Assembly (NCBI GenBank): GCA_963402885.1
Contig: OY727102.1
Location: 5,704,001 to 5,768,000, forward strand
Length of the DNA: 64,000 bases
From: Antedon bifida
Lineage: Eukaryota > Echinodermata > Crinoidea > Comatulida > Antedonidae
Reading direction: 5' to 3'
Shown here: positions 46,601-58,098 of the stretch, in pieces
Position numbering within the stretch: the stretch's first letter is position 1
How the letters are laid out: each line of letters opens with the position of its first letter
Position numbers and translations under genes: made by a program
Notes under the pieces: generated by a model
The model's database searches: none
Told to the model about the DNA's origin: nothing
The model's input: only the letters and a program-made list of their open reading frames with translations

Positions 46601-48720
46601 ATGTTTTGTTTCCAATTCTTCTACTTGTTTCTTCAAGCCACTTCCTTCTTTAACCATTGCAATCTAAGATTATCAGTAGAAACTATCCATTTAGTAATAA
46701 CATACAAGATGGCATAATGGAGTAATTATTAGAGAGGATTGTCAGCCAAGACTGCTAAAGGCCAACTCAGACTTGGCATCATACGACAACCCCTGACAAA
46801 ACGTCTTGATACATCGGTGCTGTCTGAGTTGAATCTTGATGAAACTAGTTGTCTTGAGATAGCGTCAGGCATAATTTTTAAATTATATTAATTTTCTCCC
46901 AAAAAGCGGCTCGTCGGGCCTCGTCGTACAACGTTGTTCGAGTTAGCCTTAACATGACTATTGGGTTGATAGTTTCAATATTTGGACAGTAAAAACTGTA
47001 TGGATTTATTTAGCTATGCAACTCTAACCCTTGTTACATTGACACCAAAAAGATAAAGATCATTTAGAAAAAGATCAACAAAACTAGTCTCCGAGAGGGT
47101 TGAAGAAGAGTAATTTATTGCAGTCATAACATTTTCCAGATAGATCATTGATTACGGTAAATAATAATCCATGGATAGATTGATGATAAGCTCTTTCATT
47201 ATTTTGTTGCTAGTGTAACAAAGTACCATTCATATATTTCAGAGGAATTTGCAAGAGAGAGCCTCAAATGAGACTTAGTTTATGAGCACGATAAATTATA
47301 AAATAGTTTATCCATTCTACTGTACCTCTTGCTGTATTTTCTCTTGCGAGTATTTATACTTCTGTTTCTTAGCTTCAAGCTGCTGTTTCTTTTCTTCAGC
47401 CAACACTTGTTTCAGATTGTTGAGTCGCTCCTGGCCATACACTTCCCAAGTAGATCTGCCAAACTTTGGTTTATCTTCCATCATATTTGCAACTCTTCCT
47501 GTAGGATAATAATTATAGTTTACTTTAAATTTACTAGCTGTTTCCATAATGTGCAGCGCATTGAGAGCTTGCTTATATGTGCTATATACGAATGAACTAT
47601 TATTATTATTATTCTTGTGATATGTTATACAATATTTATTTTTCATTTTGTATATTTTATTTTGCAAAAAGGTTGAATTCATGCACACTGAGATACAAGA
47701 AAAGGTTGAGAATGGGCAGAGTCAAAAACAGGAACCTTTCAGATATCCATGATTGCTTGTATGGGTACATGGAGGAATGATGGGTGCAAAATTACAGCCA
47801 TGTTGATGATATTTAAAATATATACCTTTACTTAATTCAACACATTTTGTGAAATATTGAACTTTGAAATCCTGTATCCTTTCTATTGCCGTTTGAAATT
47901 GTTCCATCCACATGTTGTAGTCCTCCGCCAGTTGCTTTCGCTTCTCCTCGCTACGATATTCATCTTGCAGATTTTCTTTAATCTCAAATTGTTTACTGTA
48001 TGCCAACTCCCGAAGATCTAAAAATGGTTGAATCTTCAGGTTATATAGTTCTGCTAAGCTTTGACACAAATCAGAAATGACTTCATCTTCTTTTTCATAA
48101 AATTCTTTCATTTTTTTCATGTTATCAGCATCTGTTTTTTCGTTTTTTAATTGTTCATACTTGTTTTGTATTCTTGTGACATCATTTTCATATTCTCTCT
48201 GTTTGAGTTCTCCCATATCTTCTAGATATTTCTCAATGCATGTATCAACTTCAAAGAGAGTGTCAATAAGAAACTGCTGATCACAGATGTCTGCAGCGAC
48301 ATTTAAGTACTGTCGAACCGAGATCTCCACTTCATCTGGTATGACTTCACTCTGAAAGAAAAAGCTCCACACACCTCTTGCTTCATATGGTAAATATGGA
48401 GGGTAGTCTTCCATAGCAGGGCTTAAAAGACATAATTGCTCATGCGCGTATCTTACATCATGAAAAGAAAATAGCCCCGTCCAACTCTTTTCGTTACTTT
48501 CATTATTTTCATTTGGGGGAGGGGATGTAGTTTTCGTTGATAATGTGTTGAACCGCTTTTGTACAAATCGAACTTTCTCACGACGACATGTTATTGCCAG
48601 TTTATGATGGTGTTCATTCCAAGCAACATCGAACTTGAGCTTTCCACGTGGCTTGGCGTCAAATGCATTGGTTTTAACAACCTCCCAATCTTCGTGGCTA
48701 TTCATTCTCTTAAGTGACAT
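43669..48720 (-). CDS. JMY/WHAMM-type actin nucleation-promoting factor, 8 exons
   Basis: Minus-strand exons, in order: 47826-48720, 47326-47498, 46498-46663, 46238-46410, 45515-45601, 44968-45063, 44217-44649 and 43669-43877; 2232 nt, 743 aa, all in phase. The N-terminus (HEDWEVVKTNAFDA, KLKFDVAWNEHHHKLAITC) is the JMY/WHAMM N-terminal domain. A long Lys/Glu-rich coiled coil follows (about 150-510), then a Pro-rich tract (about 562-616, runs of up to eight Pro) that should bind profilin. Two WH2-like actin-binding motifs come next (about 643-662, ending NLRKI, and 675-693, ending FKLRK). Last are a C helix (about 706-722) and an acidic tail (DGESDVEDDNEFVDSFA). In vertebrates JMY/WHAMM activate Arp2/3 at the ER-Golgi, autophagosomes and in motility. 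Human JMY has 988 aa and WHAMM 809. The sequence looks like the single pre-duplication form, so no symbol is given. The acidic tail has Phe where Arp2/3 activators usually carry Trp. Confidence 0.93.
45136..45155. mobile_element. Family A MITE end fragment
   Basis: GTGTAGTGTAGACCGAGCTT resembles one family A terminus; no partner end was found. JMY/WHAMM intron 5. Confidence 0.4.
45290..45420. repeat. Unclassified dispersed-repeat fragment
   Basis: Contains GAGCTTTCGGGCAACACTAG followed by CCCTTCATCAGTGCAAGTG, a phrase that recalls widespread invertebrate repeats. Only one copy in this window, so the family is left open. JMY/WHAMM intron 5. Confidence 0.35.
45641..45890 (+). mobile_element. 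5S rRNA-derived SINE (SINE3-like)
   Basis: 45641-45752 matches eukaryotic 5S rRNA, including GGTTCTCGTCGGATCACC, box A (AAGTTAAGCAACGTTCGGCC) and box C (CTTGGATGGGAGACCATCTG). The first ~20 bases of 5S are shortened. An unrelated tail follows to about 45890 (GGGGTCCCATTAGGCATTTG onward). The head-plus-tail structure is that of 5S-derived SINEs known in fishes and sea urchins rather than a functional 5S gene. It is antisense to the host gene, in JMY/WHAMM intron 4. Confidence 0.75.
46757..46950. mobile_element. ~194-bp MITE-like inverted-repeat element
   Basis: The left end AAGGCCAACTCAGAC and the reversed right end AAGGCTAACTCGAAC match with two or three differences. No internal coding. JMY/WHAMM intron 2. 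Confidence 0.5.
47257..47322. repeat. Dispersed repeat shared with 10496-10563
   Basis: GCCTCAAATGAGACTT and TTATAAAATAGTTTATCCAT in the same order as at 10496. The repeat ends a few bases before JMY/WHAMM exon 2. Confidence 0.6.
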
Positions 48721-49992
48721 GATTCAGAGTTAAATTGTTTTCATCTATTGGATATCATATCCCACACCCCATCCTGATCCTTCTGATTTGTTGTTTCTCC
48801 ATTTTTACTGAGCTAAACAGAAAAGAATGATTTTTTTAAATGATAAGGTATTAAAGACAATGGATATATATTTTTGTTAATAATAAACAATGTTTTAACA
48901 TGTTTTTTTTTTATCATGCAAGATAATAATATTAAACTGTACTATACTCTATATGACCATGTAAGTTAGGCTAGTACTCTACAGTAGGTAGTTATAGTAT
49001 AGTCTAGTTAGTAGAAAGTATTAGAACTACACCATTGACTACCTACCATGAGTTAAAATAATCTATTCTAGATGTAGGCCTAGGCTAGAGGAGAGTAGTA
49101 TTATTTAATAATTAATATAGGCTAGGCTCATCTCTATCATTCTAGCTAGGTAGATATATATAGCCTATCGTCCTACTATATTAATAATACTAATAGGCCT
49201 ACTCTACTACTACTACTGCAGTATGCTAGAGTCTGTTTAGTGTTAGAGTATACTCTCTAACTATATAACATGTGAAATCGAAATATATTATAGGGCCTAG
49301 TGTACATCGTTATGTTTCTCACCTACATTCTGTACATTCTTTTTTTCAGATCACCTGTATGTAGGGCCTATTTATAAACAAATAGGGTCTAAAAGTCCAC
49401 TTTAGCTCTTCAAATGTTTACATTTTATTATCAATTACGTCATTGTATGTCAAAGGTTAACTTATAAATATAGCAATTTATATTGCTAAAATAATCTATA
49501 AATTTCCAAAATATACAGTAATGTATATTATTGAATAGCTAATTTTTAACAATTAAAAGTATGCTTTTATTCTTTAATAGAACTAAGCCTGTATATTGTT
49601 GAAGAAAAATGTTAGGTTCCAAAGTTTTTGCTCACCAAAGACGTTGAAGAAGTCAAATACGAAGTGCAAAATGTGACTTACTAATCCTATTTCATTTACA
49701 TGCGTTATTAGTGGCAAAGGAATGTTCATAGGCAGTAACACATCTTATGATATTAGTGTAGTGTGGTGGAGTACTTTTTATTAAAATAATAAATACTATG
49801 TGGTCATTTTAATTATAGAGGCCTATATCGTTTTTATTTTTTACAGAGGCGCGCCATAACCTATCTCTACTATGTATACGAAAAAGTTTACTTATTGTTT
49901 ACATTTTCATTTATTTGTATGTTGTGTGTAGGCTTATTTATATAGAGGCCTGATTGGATCGAATATTCCATTGGATCACCGCCTGATTCACC
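48721..49992. promoter_or_regulatory. 1.27-kb divergent intergenic region, JMY/WHAMM and FAM184-like
   Basis: The two start codons face away from each other across this AT-rich stretch, which must hold both promoters and any 5' UTR. AGGCCTA-type words are frequent. No coding exon, TATA box or transposon end was identified. Confidence 0.4.
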
Positions 49993-51944
49993 ATGGCGGC
50001 GGACCCAAGCAATAAGGTACCGTCTAAAAGGTCTTTTCAATTAAAGATGTGTAAAAAGGTTGCAGAATTAACACAAGTAGTGCACATGTTATTTACTAAA
50101 AACCATGAAAGAGAAATCGAAATTGCTACAATGGTTGAACAATACGAGTGTGAAATAAGTAAATTGGTCAATTCGTACCAAGAGAAGATAGGAGCCCTCA
50201 CTAACGATGTTGAAGTGATTAAAGTTACTGAAGAACGGGCGAGACAAAAAATCATTCAAAATGAAAAAGAGTTTAAATTTAAGCTTGAGCAGCAGAAAGA
50301 AGCGTACATTAAAGAATTAGAAAGTGCAAAGAAATTAAAAGATGAACTTCAAGTAAAAAATGATAAGTTATTGAAACAAATAAAGGATTTGGAAGAAGAG
50401 CTATCAATATCATTACCAAAGAAAAATCGTGTGAATCATGAAGTCGAATATCATGATGATTCAAACACTTTTTTTCATAAACCGACTGCTAAAGTTAACC
50501 GAGAAGATAGGCTAATAGTTGAAAGATTGAATGATACAATTTCAACAAGAGAATCATCGCAAATTTTGAACTTAAAAAAACAACTGGAGAAGGAAAAACA
50601 GAAACATGCACAAGAACAAATGAATTTTGACCATCAATTAGAGAAACTTCGCAATGATTTGGAGGAAATGGAGATACAAATGCACAAGAAAATGAATGAT
50701 GCTTGCAGAGACTTGATGGCAACAGAAGAAAGTCGTGACAAAATTGTAGAAAAAAATAAAAAGTTGGAAGTTGAACTCAGGGCCCTTAACAAAAAGATTA
50801 AAATCTCTCAGCAAAATGATATAGAGAAAAGAAAATGGATGTTAAAAGACGCCAATTATCCTGTCGATAAGATTGTAGGTTTACATGACTGACTTGGTAC
50901 AACATTCTGCTCAAACCAGAAACTTTACCTAAAATTCCTGGAATATGTGATAAATTTCAATTTATTCATGTTTATTTGGCCAAGTAAAATTAATACATTT
51001 TTGATCATATTTCATGGAAAGGTGACAAAAGATCATTACAAAATCTGACCAAATTGATGATAATCATCATATCAAGAATTACTTTAAACTATATTTATAC
51101 TTTTTTCCCTACAGGAAGTGAATGAAGAAATGGAACGTTTAAGGCGGGAAATAAAGCGTTATAAACTGGAGCTTTCAAACCGAGAAGGCAACTTCAATCG
51201 AATGTTCACGAGCACAGTGCCAGTTAGACTAGACAACAAGACAACATCACTTACAAATTGTGTCACAAGGGTAATAATGATATTAAAATTTGTTTTTCAT
51301 GACAAACCACACAACTGTACAGCTGTCAAGTCAAAAAGTTATTCTGCATATGCTCAGCAACATATGAGCATGTGTACAATGACTCGATAGCCGATGTGGC
51401 GTGTCATGAAAACTAATTAATCATCTATTCTTCAGTCAGTAACAAATATACCTGGGTTGAAATACATTTTTCACAAGTTGTGTTCCTGCTATATTCATTT
51501 ATTTAGTGGTGATTAATAATAATTAAGTAGTGATATTTCAACTTGGATCTTGATAAGTTTAAATGGATATTACCTATCAATTCAACAACATTTATTTCGA
51601 CCAAAATCAACATATTATGTATATACAAGTAACATCAAAGTATCATTTGGTCGAGGGACGTAGAGACTCAAATAAGTCTGTCCAACTGTCGCCCTTCGTC
51701 ATGACACATAATAATTACGTAACGTATGTAAACATAATGTACAGATTTATATTATTACTGTTTGTTTTTACTTCATTCAATTTTTTATTTATAGTTGCCC
51801 TCATCTGCTGACAAAACCCGTATCTCATTTGAACGTCTTCCAACATTAACATCTGAGCATGTTCGCCGAAAAACAGCACGATATCAACGTCCACCAAGTA
51901 GCATTAAAGACCAATGGAACACACTAAACACTCTACATAGCTGA
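49993..51944 (+). CDS. Short FAM184-like coiled-coil protein, 3 exons
   Basis: Exons 49993-50874, 51115-51270 and 51795-51944 join in phase to 395 aa. The N-terminal block (FQLKMCKKVAELTQVVHMLF, TKNHEREIE) matches the start of FAM184A/B (HLKMSKKIAQLTKV, TKNDEHE). The exon 2 block (RREIKRYKLELSNREGNFNR) matches the conserved FAM184 C-terminal block (DNKFYQLELVNRETNFNK). Between them is Lys/Glu-rich coiled coil (about 40-290). The tail is basic and Ser/Thr-rich. Vertebrate FAM184 proteins are about 1000-1140 aa, so this form keeps both ends but has only about a third of the rod. No function is known for the family. It could be a compact paralogue or the local orthologue. The ATG (CACCATGGCG) is in good Kozak context. 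Confidence 0.82.
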
Positions 51945-52136
51945 TTTCACTGAAGCAGAACATTTGTTGTCTATTTGAATCAACTGAATATAACACACTA
52001 ATCTGACATATAAACAAAAATGTGTCAAATTCAAAAAATCAATGTACACAACAGTTAAATTTCAGTAGCAGAAAGCTTAGCATATTCTGGCCTAAAAATT
52101 GATTCAGGCATACTGTAACAACATGGTTTTAAATCT

Positions 52137-52142
52137 AATAAA
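52137..52142 (+). terminator. PolyA signal of the FAM184-like gene
   Basis: AATAAA about 190 bases after the stop codon, directly before the SINE. Confidence 0.55.
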
Positions 52143-52148
52143 AAATAA

Positions 52149-52390
52149 GTGAGTCAAATGGCCGAGCGGTTAAGGCAGGGACACCGATAACGTACCTAAA
52201 GAGCCAACAATATCGGCATTGTGGGTTCGAGGCCGACTCACTTCTAATTCTAGTGGAGGAACAAGTCTTCTCCGATAAGAAGAGTTACCCCGATGAACTG
52301 GTTCACAAAATAGCCACTGTATCAGGGGGATTAACACCTCTCTGATAGGACAGCGATTAATTTACTATTGGTAATCCACATGTGCCTAAA
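52149..52390 (+). mobile_element. tRNA(Leu/Ser)-derived SINE
   Basis: Pol III box A TGGCCGAGCGGTTAAGGC at about 52159 and box B GGGTTCGAGGC at about 52223. GTGAGTC at the start pairs with GACTCAC at 52235-52241. The head is 93 bases and no clean anticodon arm can be drawn, so a functional tRNA gene is unlikely. An unrelated ~150-base tail follows, ending in an A-rich stretch. A similar head begins at 63943. Confidence 0.6.
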
Positions 52391-53624
52391 GACATAAAGT
52401 AAAAAATAAAACAATATACAATATTTTTACAGAAATTTGTACTATATTTTTATAAAAATATTATTACATCATGTGTGTATACAGTACAATACTCAGTTTC
52501 AGATTCCATTTAAAGATTCTTTTAGGAATGATAAATACTTATACTGTATTCAAAATTACATATCTTTTTACTCCCACCAATTTTCACGTCTTTAACATTT
52601 TATGTTGTTTTTTATTTCGGCATCATTACTCTTTTCCTTCTCGTACAATATTAGAAAAATAATAGAAAAGTGAATAGGATGAGGTTATTTTACTGTTTAA
52701 TATCTTTAATAAATGAATGAATGTTTACATATGATTTCAATGACTTACACAAAATATAGAATTGTTGTTATTTGTAAAAAGGTACACAAGATTATATGTG
52801 GCCCTGCTATTAGAACAAGATTTGTACTACTACAGTACTATTCTATATACAAATGGCCTTCACTACTCATTGTATTAACAATGCTTTTTGCAACATCATT
52901 GATTTTAATGAATTCTGGTCATTGTTGTTTTCATGTGTTCAACCCACTAAGCTATGCATTACATCATTCAATGCTAAATTGAATCTTAACAAATATATAA
53001 TGCAGTTTCAACAATTTAGTTTATCATTTACTTATTTTTTATACTTTTATCATTTTAAATAAAAAATTAGCTATATAACATTTTTGTGTATATCTTGTTA
53101 TTAATATTGTTTAATTCTGAAAGTGTTCCAGGCAAACAGCAATTACTCGTAGGCTATGATTCTTGCTTTCACAACTATTGGTTGATAGACACATCTTAGC
53201 TAATACAGCAATATTGCACATAACTTTACCAGTAGTTTTACCAAGACTTTTGTATTGCTTAAGTATGGTTCCCACTAGAACACAATGCAGCAATGCAAGT
53301 GGGAACCGAGGACGCAACAGTGCTACAAACATCGCTACGGGAAATCAAATCAGTTTGATTTCACGAAAGTCAAATGAACACTGGAAAACATAGTACAGTA
53401 AAGTACGAGGGGTCACGGTGAACCAGGTCAAAGTCTATGGCAACTCTAACGTTGACGCACAACAAGCAGGTTTGATTTCACACAGACAGGGGCAAACACA
53501 ATTATTGGAAGGGCATTTTCTAACGTTGCGCTGGTTAAGTTGCGTCGCTAATGGGGACTGGCAAAGACAATATTTTAAATATACATATATATATATCCCA
53601 GATATTCTGAAAAGCTTTTAATGT

Positions 53625-55379
53625 TCAGTTTATAGATGGTACAGAGTGTAACACACTGGATGGATTCATATCTTCTTCATCATTTGGTTCATTGCTGTCT
53701 AGAATCATTCGTGGAGAATCCTGACGTGGTGATGTTGACATTTGTTGCATCTTCTTATCTTCTGGCTCAGTGTTTTCTAGTGCAACTGAAATTAAAATAC
53801 ACAATATACTAAGCTATAAAGTACTGTTTTTATTAGATACAGTTTTGCAGTGTAGAATAGTTGAACATAACACTCTCTCTACACTATTAAACTAGTTTGG
53901 CAAAAAAATTGATGTGCCCAAATATGGTAGTGATATGCCTAAATATAGTAGTGATATCATGCTGCAATCATCATGCACATATATGGGCACATCCCATTTT
54001 TTTGGCCCATAAAGTTTGATAGTGTAGACAGAGCTTTATAGAAACAAAGAAATGTATTACAAACCATTGAAAGCATCTGGATATTCTGTAGAAAGTTTTG
54101 TTTTAAGGATCCTAGAAAAGAATAAATAATATATGAATATTTTTAAATAGTCCTGATTGAATATAATATACTAAATATTTTTCTCATAATCAGGGGACCT
54201 GCCTACTCAGGGGACACTTTCCCATGAAACAAGTACAGTATATGTTTTAACACTGTGGTCAATCCCTATTAAGGGACACTTTGGTGGGTCCCCATGAATA
54301 GGAGTTCCACTGTATTTTGTTATACTTGTTTTTGCAATAATCCCCTTCCCACATTTCCAACAATTCTCTCTGTCTAAAGCTTTGTCTACACTATCAAACT
54401 TTATGTGACAAAACAAATGTGATATGCCCATATATAGTCATATCACTACCATATTTGGGCATATCACTACCAAATTTGGCCACAGCACATGTCTTGATAG
54501 TGTAGACAGAGCTTAATGTCATGTCCTTTATAAAAGTTGACTTATTATATTCTCCAGGTCTCCTGATTAGCTCTAGTCCTAAAAACATTGACAGAAGATA
54601 GTCCCTGGTCTTTAGCATCAATATTATGTCCTTTTTTTCAGTAAATTTTTCCAGTAAAAAATGCCATTTACAACATTATCTTCTAATATTCATACCTAAT
54701 TCGTCGAAAAATCCCATCAATATCTTTACGCATATCCAGTAGAAGTGCAGTGTGACCCTTGAACTGTGTTGCCAATGTTTCATATTGGTTTACTGAGAGT
54801 TGATTGAATTTTGAAAGCATTTCATTGGTTTTCTCAAATCGTTCCAACCTGAAATATTAATAAATATGTAATCTAATTAAGTACCATATTAATATAGTGT
54901 ACTCTAAAAATATCATATAATAATACAGTATAATAAATACAGTTACCTAATCAGTATGGAACTTAAATGTTAGGTTTATTTTACTTTTTTTATTGTTAAT
55001 TTCTCATGCAAGGTCACAAAAAAAAGATAAATGATGTTCAATGAAAAGGCATGCATTAAATGGCATTTTGATCTATAACGTTTACAGTTACAGTTCTGAA
55101 ATGCAACAAATACTAACATTGAACCTGATCATCAATAACATTTCTGCACTGAAACCTCTTAAAAATCTATAAGTGATGATGATAAAAGTGATTTGATATT
55201 GCAATGTTATCATGTTGTTAACCCTTCATAATTGTACAAAAAAAAACATTTGTTGATAATCGAAACAGCAAATGAACATACATCTGTTTCTGAGCAAGCA
55301 AGACTGCGTTCATGTCATCCTCGTTGACTAGTGCGTTCAGGCTCTCAATGAACACATCTGAACCACCACTCTTCGACAT
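53625..55379 (-). CDS. KXD1: KxDL motif-containing protein 1 (KXD1), BORC subunit, 4 exons
   Basis: Minus-strand exons, in order: 55282-55379, 54696-54848, 54065-54111 and 53625-53785; 459 nt, 152 aa. Residues about 10-90 align with human KXD1: ALVNEDDMNAVLLAQKQMLE, RFEKTNEMLSKFNQLS, HTALLLDMRKDIDGIFRRIR, LKTKLSTEYPDAF. The C-terminal third is Ser/Pro/acidic and unconserved, as in the family. KXD1 is a small coiled-coil subunit of BORC, which recruits ARL8 to lysosomes and couples them to kinesin, and is related to BLOC-1. Two family A MITEs and a family C repeat occupy intron 3 and its surroundings. The human protein is 176 aa. Confidence 0.93.
53871..54035. mobile_element. Family A MITE copy 10
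   Basis: CTCTCTACACTATTAAACTA...AGTGTAGACAGAGCT; the flanks are not an exact duplication. KXD1 intron 3. Confidence 0.8.
54190..54315. mobile_element. Family C (pogo-like) repeat
   Basis: CAGGGGACCTGCCTACTCAG on the left, GGGTCCCCATGAATAGGAGT and TCCACTGTA on the right. KXD1 intron 2. Confidence 0.5.
54378..54513. mobile_element. Family A MITE copy 11
   Basis: AGCTTTGTCTACACTATC...TGTAGACAGAGCT with TAA on both flanks. KXD1 intron 2. Confidence 0.85.
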
Positions 55380-58098
55380 CTTTCAGCCTATTATAAACAT
55401 TCTACTGTATTAGACCTAGATAAATTAAACTTTTAAAGACATCAAATACAGATTAGAACATATACCTGAATTAATAGTAATACACCTAAAACAAATAACT
55501 TTTCGTTCATATATAGGCCTAGGCCTAGTCGTTGAAATATAAAATTATTTTAATACTGTAATAAATTAATATAGTAGAGACGGATTATGATTCGGTAGTA
55601 GCAGGAAAATCTGCTCTCTCTGAGGTAGGCCGGTACCCATCAATCCATAAGCTTAGGGTGGGAATTACAGAGTTAGGCCTAGGCCCTAGGGTCTAGTACT
55701 GTCTGTATGTAGTACTTAGTAGGCCGGGTAGAGAGAGAGAGGCTGGCTAGTAAAAAGGCCTAGCCTAGCCTAAATAGCGAGTAGCGTGTCTTTATTAATC
55801 ATATTACAAGAAACACACAGAAGAGACGTTTCTGTATTTCATCCTAGTCTAGTATCATTCAAATAACATAACAAATATCAATACAATAGATTAAACTAGA
55901 AGAAATATACTTTTAGCATCAAAAGCTGGCCTACCGAGGCTCTAAATAAACTTCTTTTTTTTGCAACAACTAATCTGTATAGCGCCACCACTCCCCGTGA
56001 ATAATATAATGATGATAAAAAAAGAGGAATTTGGTATGTTGTTACATAATAATGGGTGATATTCATAGTAAAAACATTACACCTTTTAAAGATTTCAATA
56101 TTTTTGATGTAAACCATTTTAGCTAAATTCGGTATTGTTGTTATTCCGTTCGTTATTCCATATAAAATACCGAAAACATTAGACTGTTAGGCTTAGGCAT
56201 ATTTCACTCTGAACTGTACTTTTTTATAATGAATTAATAAATAATATTATGAATGTTTAGTTTTATTAGTATATATATCAAAACTTTAATCGAACATAAT
56301 ATAGATATTATTAATTATAGTCTGTTTAATGTTAACTTTTATTGCGCCGCGCCCATAAGATTGTGCTTGAGATTATTCCATTTCATCATAGGGGATTTAA
56401 TTTGTAGCATACATTGCATACTCATAATAATTTTGAAAAGATATTCTTGCGCAATTTCAAATTGCACTGCGCGAAATTTGCTGAACACAAAATAATAACA
56501 CGAAACGTACTTAGGCATAAAAGAGGGAGCCCCGTATTTCTCTGATCATCATTAAAAAAATGTCATTGGTCATCCCCAGGTCGGGAGGGGAAGGGAGCGT
56601 TAGTCCGTATTTACAATTTTATAACCCTACTGTAATTGCCAAAGTGCGAGCTAGCGAGGCATGCATTTCATATTCAATGAATATGCATATTCTAACAATT
56701 AGGATGACGTATGTACGTATATATATATGAACTACTCATTTCAACCTAATTGATTTGTTTTTATACGATTTGAGGCTAATTTTGTGCATTTTTACGTTTT
56801 TGAACTTCTTTCAAGAAAGTGTTAAAATTAGGCTCACATTTTGTCAACGTGCCTATTGGCTGAAATGGATCTAAAACCGATTTGAAGCTATTATTTGTGC
56901 ATTTTTGATGTGACAGGCCGTTAAATATGCATATTCATGAACGTCACGCTGGAGAAACGTTCGGTGGTGGAATAGAGATAAAGCTATGCGAACTACTGTG
57001 TTTGGGGTTCAAAGAATTATACTTCCCCCTTTCCACAATAATGCATAAGATGTTGTGGAAACGATCCCAATGCTGTGACAGAGGCTTAGTGCTGAGGTAG
57101 GGAGAGAACACCATAACATCTTTTTTTCCTCTGGCTTACGCCATCTGTTTTTTCGATCTCGTAAATGTTATGTTTAGCGCCCTCCATTTTAAGAACACCT
57201 GTGTTCAGTTAGGAACAAATATAGAACATTTGTCGATGCCCGGTGTCTAGACCAACTTCGAAGTTGTACTAACCACTAGGCTAGGCCTTATGCATATGAA
57301 AAGATAAAAACCCACCTAAAACTTTCAAGTTGCACCTGGATAGTTGAAATTTTATCATTACCATAATTTATCATAGGTGATTATTGTAATTGATTTATGA
57401 ATTGTACAAATATTAAAATTAGTAATTAGGCTTTTGTGTGTGGTTTGCGCTGTTTGTATTTTGTAAGTTTATCTGTTGAATTACTATCGTGGTCGCATGA
57501 ATTGCAGGCATTGCATGCCTCGCTGGCTCGGACTATATCGTAGTTATCAAGAATACGAATACGACGACTTCGCAGAGCAGTGACTAAATGATTGAAGCGC
57601 CATCTAGAATTTACTATTTTGATGTTTATTTTATTCATCGGTTGAAACAGCGCGCCACGAAATTGCAAAATTAGCTGTGATATACTGTAGTGCGTTAACT
57701 AAACAGTTACACTTTGGAATAAGTAGTACAGAATTGACTTACTGCAGCTAAATTGCACGAAATCTGAGTAAAGTAACAAGTAAGTATATAAACGCTCTTT
57801 TTAGTTAAGATTTACGTATGCTGTTTTAGTGTAAATGCATGGTGAATATAACCTCTAGCTGGTGGTGGTGTGGTGATTGATGTGAGTGTGCATGGTGTGG
57901 GTGGACGCCCTTGATTTTTAGTGAGGAGAGTTAGAACGTCATACCCGATTAATATACTCTAAAGTTAGACAAGCAACAAGTTGCCACCGTGCGTACGGAC
58001 GTGTGTGTTGTATTAATTATAGAGCAACTGTGGCCTAGGAATTAATTGTATAAAATAAACGAGCTTGTGTTATTTTGTCTTGCATTTCAGTTGCTGAA
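55380..58098. promoter_or_regulatory. Divergent region between KXD1 and IQGAP
   Basis: It carries the KXD1 5' region (AGGCCTA-rich, 55500-55770) and an IQGAP upstream region. A noncoding IQGAP exon probably ends near 57779 (AAGTAACAA|GTAAGTA), splicing to the acceptor at 58090. A palindromic GAATATGCATATTC lies near 56683. No coding exon was found; the 80-codon minus frame at 57426-57668 is not recognisable. Confidence 0.4.

Larger units (their letters stand above)
51945..53624. other. Convergent spacer between FAM184-like and KXD1
   Basis: Contains the FAM184-like polyA signal (52137-52142), a tRNA-derived SINE (52149-52390), AT-rich sequence and, at 53280-53580, a GC-richer unclassified stretch. 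The 73-codon minus frame at 53111-53332 shows no family resemblance and was not called. Confidence 0.45.

Noticed and set aside
52149-52241. Functional tRNA-Leu or tRNA-Ser gene
   Set aside because: No regular anticodon arm can be drawn and the head is too long; a SINE head is the better reading.
53111-53332. 73-codon minus-strand frame downstream of KXD1
   Set aside because: Short, no recognisable motif, no link to KXD1 exons by phase.
57426-57668. 80-codon minus-strand frame upstream of IQGAP
   Set aside because: Composition is not protein-like beyond chance; a promoter-region frame is the simpler reading.
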